From Burkholderia mayonis (GTDB lineage Bacteria; Pseudomonadota; Gammaproteobacteria; Burkholderiales; Burkholderiaceae), in contig NZ_CP013387.1 of NCBI RefSeq assembly GCF_001523745.2, positions 1,364,001 to 1,428,000 of the forward strand: a stretch of 64,000 nt of DNA. The letters are read 5' to 3'. The notes beneath the pieces were generated by a model, which saw only the letters and a program-made list of their open reading frames with translations, was not told the DNA's origin and did not search any database. Both the position numbers and the translations under genes were made by a program. This document shows, one piece after another, positions 36,600 to 46,900 of this stretch (the stretch's first letter is position 1; each line of letters opens with the position of its first letter).

Positions 36600-38975
36600 C
36601 TACGGCGCGAATCGCAACGTATGCCGCGCGTCGCCCGGCAGGAACGGCGTCGGCTCCGCGCGCACCCAGGCATCATGGCCCGCCAGGAAGAACGGACTGA
36701 GCGGATGCCCGCTCTGTCCGCCCGGCATGTTGAAGATCCCGAATTCCTCGTGCCCCGGCGATACGACCATCCGCTCGGACTGTCCGAAATCCGGCGCGGC
36801 GACGCGCGGCATGTGCGAATCGCCCGGCATTTGCGCGGCCGGCGCCGTCAGCCGGCTGCCGAGCAGCGGCAGGCTGCCGGCGAACGGATGCGCGATCCGC
36901 AGTGTGTTGCGCGCGCCCCAGCTCGCCTGCGCGAGCGGCGCGCCGTCGGCGGTAAGCGCGGCGATGGTCCGGTCGATCGCCATCAATTGGACGTCGCGCC
37001 AGCTCGACGCGCCGGCCGGCAGCCAGCCCGGCGGCTGCGTGTCGAGCAGCCGCGCCACGACGGCCGGCCAGCGCGGATTCGCCAGTTCGTAGTCCGCGCC
37101 CGGATCGACTTGCTTCAGGCGTGCGTTGAGCCCGTCGAACGTGACGTCGTACAGCCGATACAGAAAGCCGCGCGCGAGCGTATACCCGACCGAATCGACG
37201 CTCGCCCTGCCCGTCCAGCCGTTCGCGAGCAGCCGGCGGAATTCCGCGCGCGACGGATGGCCGGCGAGCGCCGCGTCGTCGAGCACGCGCAGCGCACGGT
37301 CGCGCCACTGCGCGATGAACAGCGCGCGATCGTCGAGGTCGATGCGATACGCCGCTCGTTCGTCGGTGCGGCCGAGCGCCGTCAGCCCGTCGCGCAGTTG
37401 GGTCGCGCGCGCGCCGAGGTCCGTGCCGCCGTCGCCGATCAGCCGGTACGCGTCGCCCGCCAACTGCCGGTTGTTCGCGGTCCACAGCTGGCCGCCCGAC
37501 GGATCGACGACGCGCGGATACGCGTCGGGCGGCAGCAGCGACCGCCACGCCGGGCCGTCGTTGCCGCCGCGCGGCGCGCGCCGATCCGGCAGCGCGCCGG
37601 CAATGGTCCAGCCGATCTGTCCGGCGCGGTCGCCGACCACGATGTTCTCGGCGGGGATGCCGAGCGTATTCGCCGCGCGGATCGCGCCGTCGACGTCGAC
37701 GGCGTCCGCGAGCCGCGCGAGTCCCAGGTTCACCGCGCCGGGCGACTGCGCGACCCAGTGCACCGCATAGAGCCGGCCGTCGATTTCCCGCACCGGCCCG
37801 GCCGTCGTTTCCAGCACCGTCAGCGCGACGGGCGCGCCGCCCCGCACCCGGATCGATTCGACGTACCGGCGCGCGATCTGACGCGCGCCGCCCATCCGGA
37901 ACGCGCGCGGATCGTCGCCGTCCCGCTCGAGCGGTACGAGGTCGAGACAATCCGCGTAACCGACCGTGAAGCCCCATGCGACATGCCCGTTGCTGCCGGC
38001 GACGATCGCCGGCAGCCCGGCGAGCGTCACGCCGACGGCTCGCCGGACGGGCGCCGCGCCGGCCGGATACGTGAAGGCCGCGCGATACCAGGTGTTCGGC
38101 AGGCCGAGCACGAGATGCATGTCGTCGCCGACGATGGCCGCGCCGCGCGCGCTGCGGCTGCCGGCGATCGCCCAGTTGTTGCTGCCGACCGACGACCGGA
38201 AGTCGAGCGACGCCCGCTTGGCCGCGCCGTCGCCTGCGGCGCGGAACCAGTCGGGCGCGGCATCGGGCAGCGGCGCGGGTTTTTCGTCGACGCTCGACGC
38301 ATCGAGCGGTGCGTCGAATCCGCTCGACGATGGCAGCAGGAAGGCGGCCTGCTGCGACGTCGCGTGTTCCGCCAGCCAGTTGCGCGCGATGTCGCGCGAT
38401 GCGAGCGTGCCCTGCACCTGGAAGTACATCGCCCAGATCACGAGCAGCGAATCTTCGGGCCGCCACCGCGTCGGCCGCTCGCCGAGCAGCGCGTATTCGA
38501 ACGGGCGCGCGCGGAGCGCGGCGAGGCCGTCGTTGACGCCTTGCGCGTAGCGTCGCAGCAGGCGCTGCTCGTCGGGCGACAACTGCGCGAACGCGGCGGC
38601 CGCACGCGCGCGAAACCGGAACAGCCGGTGCTCGCGATCGAAATCCAGCGCGGCGGGCCCGAGCAGCGCCGCCAGCTCCCCTGCTCCGGTCCGGCGCAGA
38701 TAGTCCATCTGGAAGAAGCGGTCCTGCGCGTGCAGGTAGCCGATGCCGTAGGCGGCGTCGAAGCGGTCGCGCGCGGCGACGGTCGGCACGCCGGCGGCGT
38801 CGCGCTCGATCGTCATCGGGCCGCCGAGCGCCGGCGCGCGCACGTCGCCGTCGAGCTGCGGCAGGCTCGCGCGCAAGAACAGCGTCGCGCCGGCCGCGAC
38901 GAGCAGCACGCCGAGAATGATGAGGCCCGGCAGTATCTTGAGCCACCGCCGCAGGCGGTTCGTGCGAGAAGTCAT
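36600..38975 (-). CDS. Penicillin-acylase-type Ntn-hydrolase, membrane-anchored
   Basis: The 791-residue protein starts at the ATG at 38975. Residues 13-34 (KILPGLIILGVLLVAAGATLFL) form a signal anchor, so the enzyme faces the periplasm. The alpha-chain region includes GVPTVAARDRFDAAYGIGYLHAQDRFFQMDYLRR. The linker is removed in front of Ser265 in SVGSNNWAIAGSRS, the N-terminal nucleophile of the beta chain. Downstream, VAWGFTVGYADCLDLV and QIGWTIAGALPDRR fit the beta chain. The family cleaves amide-linked acyl groups (penicillins, acyl-homoserine lactones, and the acyl group of pyoverdine precursor by PvdQ). Here it lies 116 bp after the carbamoyltransferase on the same strand. Removal of the fatty acyl chain put on by the FAAL module is the likely role. 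Self-resistance or acyl-lactone cleavage are alternatives. Confidence 0.88.
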   Translation of the reverse strand: MTSRTNRLRRWLKILPGLIILGVLLVAAGATLFLRASLPQLDGDVRAPALGGPMTIERDAAGVPTVAARDRFDAAYGIGYLHAQDRFFQMDYLRRTGAGELAALLGPAALDFDREHRLFRFRARAAAAFAQLSPDEQRLLRRYAQGVNDGLAALRARPFEYALLGERPTRWRPEDSLLVIWAMYFQVQGTLASRDIARNWLAEHATSQQAAFLLPSSSGFDAPLDASSVDEKPAPLPDAAPDWFRAAGDGAAKRASLDFRSSVGSNNWAIAGSRSARGAAIVGDDMHLVLGLPNTWYRAAFTYPAGAAPVRRAVGVTLAGLPAIVAGSNGHVAWGFTVGYADCLDLVPLERDGDDPRAFRMGGARQIARRYVESIRVRGGAPVALTVLETTAGPVREIDGRLYAVHWVAQSPGAVNLGLARLADAVDVDGAIRAANTLGIPAENIVVGDRAGQIGWTIAGALPDRRAPRGGNDGPAWRSLLPPDAYPRVVDPSGGQLWTANNRQLAGDAYRLIGDGGTDLGARATQLRDGLTALGRTDERAAYRIDLDDRALFIAQWRDRALRVLDDAALAGHPSRAEFRRLLANGWTGRASVDSVGYTLARGFLYRLYDVTFDGLNARLKQVDPGADYELANPRWPAVVARLLDTQPPGWLPAGASSWRDVQLMAIDRTIAALTADGAPLAQASWGARNTLRIAHPFAGSLPLLGSRLTAPAAQMPGDSHMPRVAAPDFGQSERMVVSPGHEEFGIFNMPGGQSGHPLSPFFLAGHDAWVRAEPTPFLPGDARHTLRFAP

Positions 38976-39091
38976 GGGTACGCGAGTTCGTGAAATGGGA
39001 CGGTGGGACGAGACGGCGCCGCGCCGCCCGTCTGCGCTGCGGAACAGGCAGGCGGCGCGACGTGCGGCGCCGGTCGGTGTTTCGGGGCGGC

Positions 39092-40813
39092 TCAGCGCTT
39101 CGAGATCAGATAGCTGCCGAGCGCCAGATAGTCGATGTCGGTTTTCATGAACGTGTTGATCGCGTCCTGCGGCGTGCACACGATCGGCTCCGAATCGTTG
39201 AACGACGTGTTCAGCAACAGCGGCACGCCCGTCAGCGCGTCGAATTCGGAGATCAGCCGGTGGTAGCGCGGATTGTCTTCGGCGTATACCGTCTGCGCCC
39301 GCACCGTGCCGTCGAAGTGCACGACGGCCGGAATCTGCTCGGCCTTCTCCGCGCGCACGCGCGACGTCGTCAGCATGTACTTGCCGGCCGCGACGCTCGC
39401 GCTGCCCTCGAACCATTCTTCCGCGCGCTCGCCGAGGATGCTCGGGCAGAACGGCCGATACAGCTCGCGGTGCTTGACCTTCACGTTCATCAGCTCGCGC
39501 ACCGCCTTGTTGCGCGGGTCCGCGAGCAGGCTGCGGCCGCCGAGCGCGCGCGGGCCCCACTCCATCCGCCCGTTGAACCAGCCGACGATGCCGCCGTCCG
39601 CGATCAGCTTCGCGACTTCCTTCTCGATGTCGACTTTCCGGTACGCGAGGTTCGTGCGCTGCAGGACCGTCTCGATCTCGCCGTCCGAATACTCGGGGCC
39701 GAGATACGCGTGGTTGAACACGTATTCGCGCGGATTGCCGAGCACCTGATTCCAGATCAGGAACGCCGCGCCCATCGCGGTGCCCGCGTCATTCGACGCC
39801 GGCTGGATGAATACGTCGTCGAACAGCTTCTCGCGCACGATCACGCCGTTCGCCGCGCAGTTCAGCGCGACGCCGCCCGCCATGCACAGGTGCCGGTAGG
39901 TCGTGCGATCGAACTTGCGCAGGATGTGCAGCAGCACCTGCTCGGTGAGCAATTGCAGCCCCGCGGCGACGTCGACATACGCCTGCCAGTTGTCGGTATT
40001 GAAGTCGACGGGCTCGTGGCGGCGCGGCAGCCCGAACAGCGCTTCGAGCGTCGTGAAATCGGGCGATTCGTGGCGCAGCACAGCGAGATCGACCGTCATG
40101 TCCGCCTTGTCGGTGACGATCCGCGAGAACAGGTCGATGGTCTTCGCGCCATCGCCGTAAGCGGCGAGCCCCATCACTTTCGACGCGTCGTACTGGCTGA
40201 AGCCGAGATACTTCGACAGCTTCTCCCACACGAAGCCGAGCGAGTTCGGGAACAGGAAGTCGTGCACCTTCGTGAGCGTCGCGCCGTCGCCGTGATAGAG
40301 CGACGTGCTCGCCCACTCGCCGATGCCGTCGATCACGAGCACGGCCGCCTTGTCGAACGGCGACACGTGGAACGCGCTCGCCGCATGGCAGTCGTGGTGC
40401 GGCAGGAAATGGAATTCGCCCTTGAAGCCGGCGTCCTCGATCAGTTGCCGGCGCGACGACAGCACGCCTTCGGCGAAATTCAGCCCGCCTTCGAGCGTCT
40501 GATAGCTTTCCTTGTCGAGCGGCCATGCGTGCGCGCCGCCGTTCGCCGAGCGCCACGACGCGACGCCCTTCTGCAGGATGTCCGGGCTGAACGAGTAGCC
40601 GATGTGCGCGCACGCGTCGAGGCCGATGCCCGCCGCGTCGAGACACTTGCGGATCGCTTTCCACGGCAATTGCCCCGTCGTCTCCGGCGTCGACAGCTTG
40701 CCGTGCTTGATCCGGTTCAGGCGCTCTTCCTCGATCGCCATCACCACCTGGCCATCCTTGACGAGGCAGGCGGCGGACTCATGATATGCAGCGTTGATGC
40801 CTAGTATGTACAC
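39092..40813 (-). CDS. O-carbamoyltransferase, NodU/CmcH/TobZ family
   Basis: The 573-residue protein matches the family along its length. The N-terminal Kae1-like domain opens with YILGINAAYHESAACLV and has the metal-binding cluster HHDCHAASAF (residues 139-148). VLVIDGIGEWASTS, CMAGGVALNCAANG and PASNDAGTAMGAAF carry the nucleotide-binding residues. The C-terminal YrdC-like part has WGPRALGGRSLLADPR and LLLNTSFNDSEPIV. These enzymes activate carbamoyl phosphate with ATP and carbamoylate a hydroxyl group. A GTG start at 40813 has AAAGGA 8 bp upstream. It follows the NRPS after 90 bp, so a hydroxyl group of the peptide, or of a building block, is probably carbamoylated. Confidence 0.93.
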   Translation of the reverse strand: MYILGINAAYHESAACLVKDGQVVMAIEEERLNRIKHGKLSTPETTGQLPWKAIRKCLDAAGIGLDACAHIGYSFSPDILQKGVASWRSANGGAHAWPLDKESYQTLEGGLNFAEGVLSSRRQLIEDAGFKGEFHFLPHHDCHAASAFHVSPFDKAAVLVIDGIGEWASTSLYHGDGATLTKVHDFLFPNSLGFVWEKLSKYLGFSQYDASKVMGLAAYGDGAKTIDLFSRIVTDKADMTVDLAVLRHESPDFTTLEALFGLPRRHEPVDFNTDNWQAYVDVAAGLQLLTEQVLLHILRKFDRTTYRHLCMAGGVALNCAANGVIVREKLFDDVFIQPASNDAGTAMGAAFLIWNQVLGNPREYVFNHAYLGPEYSDGEIETVLQRTNLAYRKVDIEKEVAKLIADGGIVGWFNGRMEWGPRALGGRSLLADPRNKAVRELMNVKVKHRELYRPFCPSILGERAEEWFEGSASVAAGKYMLTTSRVRAEKAEQIPAVVHFDGTVRAQTVYAEDNPRYHRLISEFDALTGVPLLLNTSFNDSEPIVCTPQDAINTFMKTDIDYLALGSYLISKR

Positions 40814-40861
40814 GTTGACGTCCTTTCTGGTTGTCTCGATGGTCCGCTTCTCGATGTGTGC

Positions 40862-40890
40862 GCGTTCCGGCCGGCGGCAAGCCGGAACGC
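40862..40890 (-). promoter_or_regulatory. Perfect intercistronic hairpin between NRPS and carbamoyltransferase
   Basis: A 10-bp stem (GCGTTCCGGC / GCCGGAACGC) with a 9-base GC-rich loop lies between the NRPS stop and the carbamoyltransferase start. There is no T-tract. It could be a processing or stability element, or an attenuator that lowers expression of the last two genes. Confidence 0.55.
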
Positions 40891-40903
40891 GCCGTCATTC
40901 GCG

Positions 40904-43900
40904 TCAGGCACGCTCGGTCAGCAGCGCTTCCAGATAGCGAATGGTCGGGTTCTCGTAAAACTGGCGCAGCTGGATCTTCACGCCGTAACGGCGGCCGACC
41001 TCGGCGACCATCTCGATCGCTTTCAGCGACTGCCCGCCCAGCACGAAGAAATCGTCGGTCACGCCGATCTGCTCGACTTGCAGCAGGCGCGCCCACACGT
41101 CGATCAGCTCGCGCTGCAGCGCGGTGCTGGCCGCCTGCCTGCCCGGCCGCTCGTCGACCTCGATCACCGGCAGATTCCGCGCGTCGACCTTGCCGCTGTC
41201 GGTCAGCGGAATGGCGGGGATGAAGTGGACCTGATCGGGGATCATGTAGTCCGGCAGCGACTCGCGCAGCCAGGCGCGCACGGCGTCGCGCGTCAGGTAC
41301 GCAAGGGGCGCGACGTCTCGTCCGGACGCGTCGGCTTGCTCGGCGGCGGCATCGCCGCCGGCGCTCGCGAGCCACACGCGCGCCAGCCCGAGCGCCGCCG
41401 CGAGCCGCCGCCACTGCGCGAGCCGCGCCGCGCGCGCGGCGGGCGACTTCGCCGGCGTGCCCGCCGCCGCATCGTCGAGCACGTACAGCGCGTTCGGCTC
41501 GACGCCGTCGTCCTGCTGCGCGAACGCGAGCCGCAGCGCCGCGTCGCGGCCGAGCACAGGCGCGGCGGACCGCGCATCGCCGCCCGCCGTCGCCTCGACT
41601 CGAAGCGGCACGGCCTGGCAGAACGCCGTCACCGCGCTCGCACGGTCCGTCACGACGAGCTGGCACGCCGGGAAACGGCGCGCGAGCTCGTGCGCCGAAT
41701 CGTCCGGATTGCCCGAACCGTCCGGCGCCAACGCGAGCGCCGCCACGGCGAGTTCCGGCCGCTGCTCGAGCGTGAAGCCGTACTGCGGCGCGCCGCCCGG
41801 CCCGGCCGTCACCTGATGGTTGCTCGCCGTCTGCTCGACGTACGCGACGAGCCGGCCGCCATGCGCCGCATCCTCGCGATACTGGAGCGCGGCGGCCGCG
41901 ATCGCCGGATGGCCGCGCAGCGCGCTGCCGATTTCGTCGAGCTCCACGCGATTGCCGCGGATCTTCAACTGCTTGTCCGCCCGGCCGTGGAAGTAGATGA
42001 CACCCGCTCGATCGCCATGCCCGAGGTCGCCCGTCCGGTACAGCCTGAGCGGCGCGCCGTCGACGACGACCTCGACGAACGCGCGCGCCGTGCCTTCGTC
42101 GTCGTTCAGATAGCGCCGCGCGAGGCCCGGCGACGCGACGCAGATCTCGCCGATCACGCCGCGCGGCACCGGCTGCAGATGCGCGTCGAGCACGTGGAGG
42201 CTCGCGTTGCCGACGGGCCGGCCGATCGGCACGGTGTCGCCGGCGAACGGCTCGGCGCAGTCGAAGCGGCTTGCGTCGACGGTCACTTCAGTCGGACCGT
42301 AATGGTTCGCGAGGCGGCAGTCGAACGCGCGCGCGAAGCGCTCGGCCAGGCCGCGATACAACGCCGCCGCACCGCAGATGACCTGCCGCAGCGACGCGAG
42401 GCCCGAGATTTCGCCACGCTCGCGCGCGTCGACAAGCGTCTCGAGCATCGCCGGCACGAACTGGGCGAGCGTCACCTGCTCGCGCTCGATCACGTCGGCG
42501 AAGCCGTGCGCGCTCTTGAGCGCGTCGTCGCCCATCACGACGACGCGCGCGCCGGACGCGAGCGGCCAGAACACGTCCTGGATGAAGACATCGAACGTGA
42601 ACGGCGTATGGAACAGCACGCGGTCGCGCGCGTCGAGGCGATAGGTCCGCTGCAGGTCCGCGAGCATGCTGACGACGCCGCGATGCTCGATCTCGATGCC
42701 CTTCGGCGCGCCGGTCGAGCCGGACGTGTGCAGGATGTACGCGAGCTGGCGCGGATCGACGGGCGGCGGATTGCGGTCCGAATAGCCGCCGAGCGCGCCC
42801 ATCACGTCGTCGACGCACACGACGTCGTACGGGAACGCGGCGAACGCGCGCCGCTGGCCGCTGTGCGTGAGCGCCCAGCGCGCGCCCGCGCTGCGCAGGA
42901 TCGCGTCGACGCGCTTTTGTGGATACTGCGGGCCGATCGGCACGAACGCGCCGCCCGCCTTCAGGATCGCGTACAGCGCGACGATCATCTCGACCGACGG
43001 CCGCAGCATCACGGCGACGTTGTCGCCGCTCGCCACGCCGAGCGACAGCAGATAATGCGCGAGCCGGTTGGCCTGCCGGTTCAGCGTCTCGTAGTCGTAC
43101 TCGACGCCCTCCGCGACGAGCGCCGTGCCCGCCGGCGTGCGGGCCGCCTGCTCGGCCATCAGCGCATGCATCGTCGCCGTCGCATCGTAGTCGACGCGCG
43201 GGCCGTGCAGCGCCGCCGGCGGATTGCCGTTCGCGCCGACCATCGTGTAGCGATGCAGCGGCCGGTCCGGGTCGTCGAGCACCTGATCCATCAGCGCCGT
43301 CATGTTGTCGAGCATCTGCTCGATCGTCGACGCGTCGAACAGATCGGCGTTGTAGATGCAGCTGAACATGATGTCGCTGCCGAACTGGTCGACGACGAAG
43401 TTCAGATCGAACCGCGACGACTTGTTCTCGGTGTCGACGACGTTCTCGAGGCTGAGCGCGAGGCCGTCGAACTTCAGCCGGCCCATCAGGTCGCTCTTGT
43501 TGTTCTGCACGCCGTACATGATCGAGAACAGCTTCGGCCGCGACAGATCCTTCTCGTGCTGCAACTGCTCGATCACCTGGTTCGACGGATAGTGATAATG
43601 CTCGAACGCCTCGAGCGTGCGCTGCGACACCTGCGCGAGCAGCTCGCCGAACGTCATGTTCTCGCCGATCGTGCAGCGGATCGGCATCGGCGTCGCGAAC
43701 AGGCCGAGCAGCGGCTTCAGCCGTTCGTCGGCACGCCCCGCGATCGGGCAGCCGATCACGAAATCGCGCTGACCGCTGATGCGGCTCAGATAGCAGTCGA
43801 GGATCGCGAGCTGCAGCATGAAGAGCGTCACGTCGTGCTGCTTCAGGTATGCCTCGATCTTGCGCACGACGCCGCGCGGCAGCCAGGTTCGCAGCGCGTC

Positions 43901-46900
43901 GCCGCGGTACGACATCAGGTTCGGCCGCGGACGGTCGGTCGGCAGGTCGAGCGGCGGCGGCAGCGTGCGGTACATGTCGAGCCAGTAGCGCTTGTGCTCG
44001 TCGAACGCGCCCGAGCGCAGTTGCTGGTGCATCCATTGCACGTAGTCGAAATAGCCGACTTCGAGCGCCGGCACGTCCGGCGCGCGCCCCGCCGCGTGCG
44101 CGTTGTACAGCTCGCTCAGCTCCAGCATCAGGTTGATCAGCGACGTTTCGTCCCAGATGATGTGGTGCACGACAAAGATCAGCTGATGGAAGTCGCCCGC
44201 GTAGCGCGCGACGTGCAGCCGGAACAGCGGGCCGTTCGCGAAATCGAACGGCGCGGTGCCGAACCGCGCGCCGAGCCGGTTCGCCTCGTCGATCGCGTCG
44301 GCGCCGGTGAGCGTCGTGCGATCGAGGAACACATCGTCCGCGCGGACGTCGATCGCCGGATCGACGATCTGGATCGGCATGCCGTCGCGATAGTCGAACT
44401 TCACGCGCAGCACGTCGTGCCGGTCGAGGATCGTCCGCCACGCGGCGACGAACGCGTCGCGATTCAGCTTGCCGGTGAAAAACAGGTCGGCGACGCTGAT
44501 GTTGTAGACGGGGCTCGTCGGGTCCATCTGGTACGCGTACCACTCCGGCACCTGGCACGGCGCGAGCTCGTAGTGCGCGCGCGCGGGCAGGCGCTCGACG
44601 CGCGCGGGCCCGGCCGTGTCCGCCGACGCGCGCAGCGCGTCCAGCGCCGCCGCGACATCGCGAAGCTGAGGCGACTGGAACAACGCGCGCAGCGGCAGCG
44701 CGACGCCGAACAGCGTGCGGACCCGCAGCGTCAGTTCGGCCGCGAGCAGCGAATGGCCGCCGAGCTCGAAGAAGCTGTCGAGCGCGCCGATCTCGTCGAC
44801 GTCGAGCAACTCGCGCCACAACTCGGCGAGCCGCGCCTCGGTCTGCGTCGCGGGCGCGACGTGCTCGTGGCGGCGGAAGACATCCTGATCCGCCGGCTTC
44901 GGCAGGCGCTTGCGGTCGACCTTGCCGTTCGCGTTCAGCGGGAATTCGTCCATCAGCACGAACGACGCGGGCACCATGTAGCTCGCGATGCGGCCCGCGA
45001 CGAACGCGCGCAGCTCGGGCACGGTCGGCGCCGGATGGCGATGCGGGATCACGTAGCCGAGCAGATACAGGCGATCCTTGCCGTCGCGCGCGGCGACCAC
45101 CACCGCCTGACGCACGTTGTCGTGATCGCCGATCGCTTTTTCGACTTCGCCGATCTCGACCCGCTGACCGCGGATCTTCACCTGGAAGTCCTCACGGCCG
45201 AGGAACTCGAGGGTGCCGCCCGGCCGGTAGCGCGCGAGGTCGCCTGTTTTGTACAGGCGGCGGCCCGGCTCCGGCGAGAACGGGTCCGGCACGAACGCGC
45301 GCGCGGTGCGCACCGGATCGCCGAGATAGCCGCGCCCGACGCCGACGCCGCCGATGTAGACCTCGCCCGTCACGCCGACCGGCACCGGCTCGAGACGCTC
45401 GTCGAGCAGATAGGTCGTCAGGTTCGGCAGCGTGCCCTGGATCGGCACGTACGGGAACGCGGTCGACATCGGCTCGCGGATCCACAGGTGGCTCGTGTCG
45501 TCCGAGCACTCGGTCGCGCCGTATGTGTTGACGACGGGAATGTGCGGCGCGCACGCGAACCAGCGCGCGCACAGCGCGGGCGTCAACGCTTCGGCGTTGC
45601 TGACGTACACGCGCACCCGGTCGAGCCGGTGATGGCCCGGCCGCGCTTCGAGCTCGTCGATCAGGATCTTCATGTGCGACGGCACCGATTCGAACACGGT
45701 GACGCCGTCGGCGTCGAGTTGCGCGAGCAGCTGCTGCGGGTCCCACGCCGCGTCGCCCGGCATCACCGCCGTGCGGCCGCCGGCCAGCAGCGCGACGAGG
45801 TATTGCCAGATCGACACGTCGAAGGTGGTCACCGCCATCTCGGCGACGACGTCGTCCGCGCCGATCGCCAGGTCGTCGATCTTCGCGAGCAGGTGATTCA
45901 GCATCCCGCGCTGCTCGATCATCGCGCCCTTCGGCTGCCCGGTCGAACCCGACGTATAGATCACGTACGCGAGCGACGACGGCGCGAGCGGCAGGAAGTC
46001 GATCGCCGCCGCCGGCTCGCGCAGCAGCGCGTCGAGCGCGATGCGCGCCGCCTGCGTCGCCAGCGCGTGCGCGCGCTCGGCGCTCGCCGCGTCGTGCACG
46101 ACGTAGCGCACGTTGCCCAGCTCGGCGATCCGGTCGAGCTTGTGCGCGGGATCGTCGGGATTCATCGGCGTGAACGCGACGCCCGCCTTCAGCACGCCGA
46201 GCATCGCGACCAGATAGTCGAGATTGCGGCCGACCAGCAGCCCGACCAGATCCTCGCCGCGCGCGCCGGCCGCGAGCAGATTGCGCGCGACGCGATCGGT
46301 CGCGCGGTCGAGCTCGCCGTAGGTCAGCGACGCATCGCCGCAGGTCGCCGCCACGCGCGCCGGATGCAGCGCGGCCTGACGCGCGAACAGATCGCGCACG
46401 TAGACGCCGTCGGGCAGCGGCAGCGACGCCTGGTTCAGCGTGCGCACCTGGTACGCGCGCTCTTCGTCGCCGAGGAGCGGCAGCGCGTGGAGCGCGCCGT
46501 CCGGATGCGCGGCGACGCCGCCGAGCAGGTTCCGGTAGTGATCGGCCATGCGCCGGACCGTCGCGGCCTCGAACAGGTCGGTGCTGAACTCGAAGCCGCC
46601 GTGGAGCCGCCCGTCCTGCGCCCAGGTCGCGAGATACAGGTCGAACTTCGCGGTCCGGTGCTCGGGCTCGACGCTCGTCGCGGCAAGGCCGTCGAACGCG
46701 GCCGGTTCGAGCGCGTCCGCCTCCTGGTACGAGAACATCGTCTGGAACAGCCCGCTGCCGTCGCGTTCGCGCCGCGCGTTCACGCCGGCCGCGATCTCTT
46801 CGAGCGCGACGTCCTGATGATCGAACGCGTCGAGGCAGGTCGCGCGCACGTGCTCGAGCAGGCTCGCGAAGGTCGTCGACGGATTCGCCCGCACCCGGAT

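Noticed and set aside
36600..39560. Longer acylase start at 39560 fused to the carbamoyltransferase region
   Set aside because: The extra residues lie antisense-like over the end of the carbamoyltransferase gene and lack conservation; the ATG at 38975 begins a normal signal anchor.
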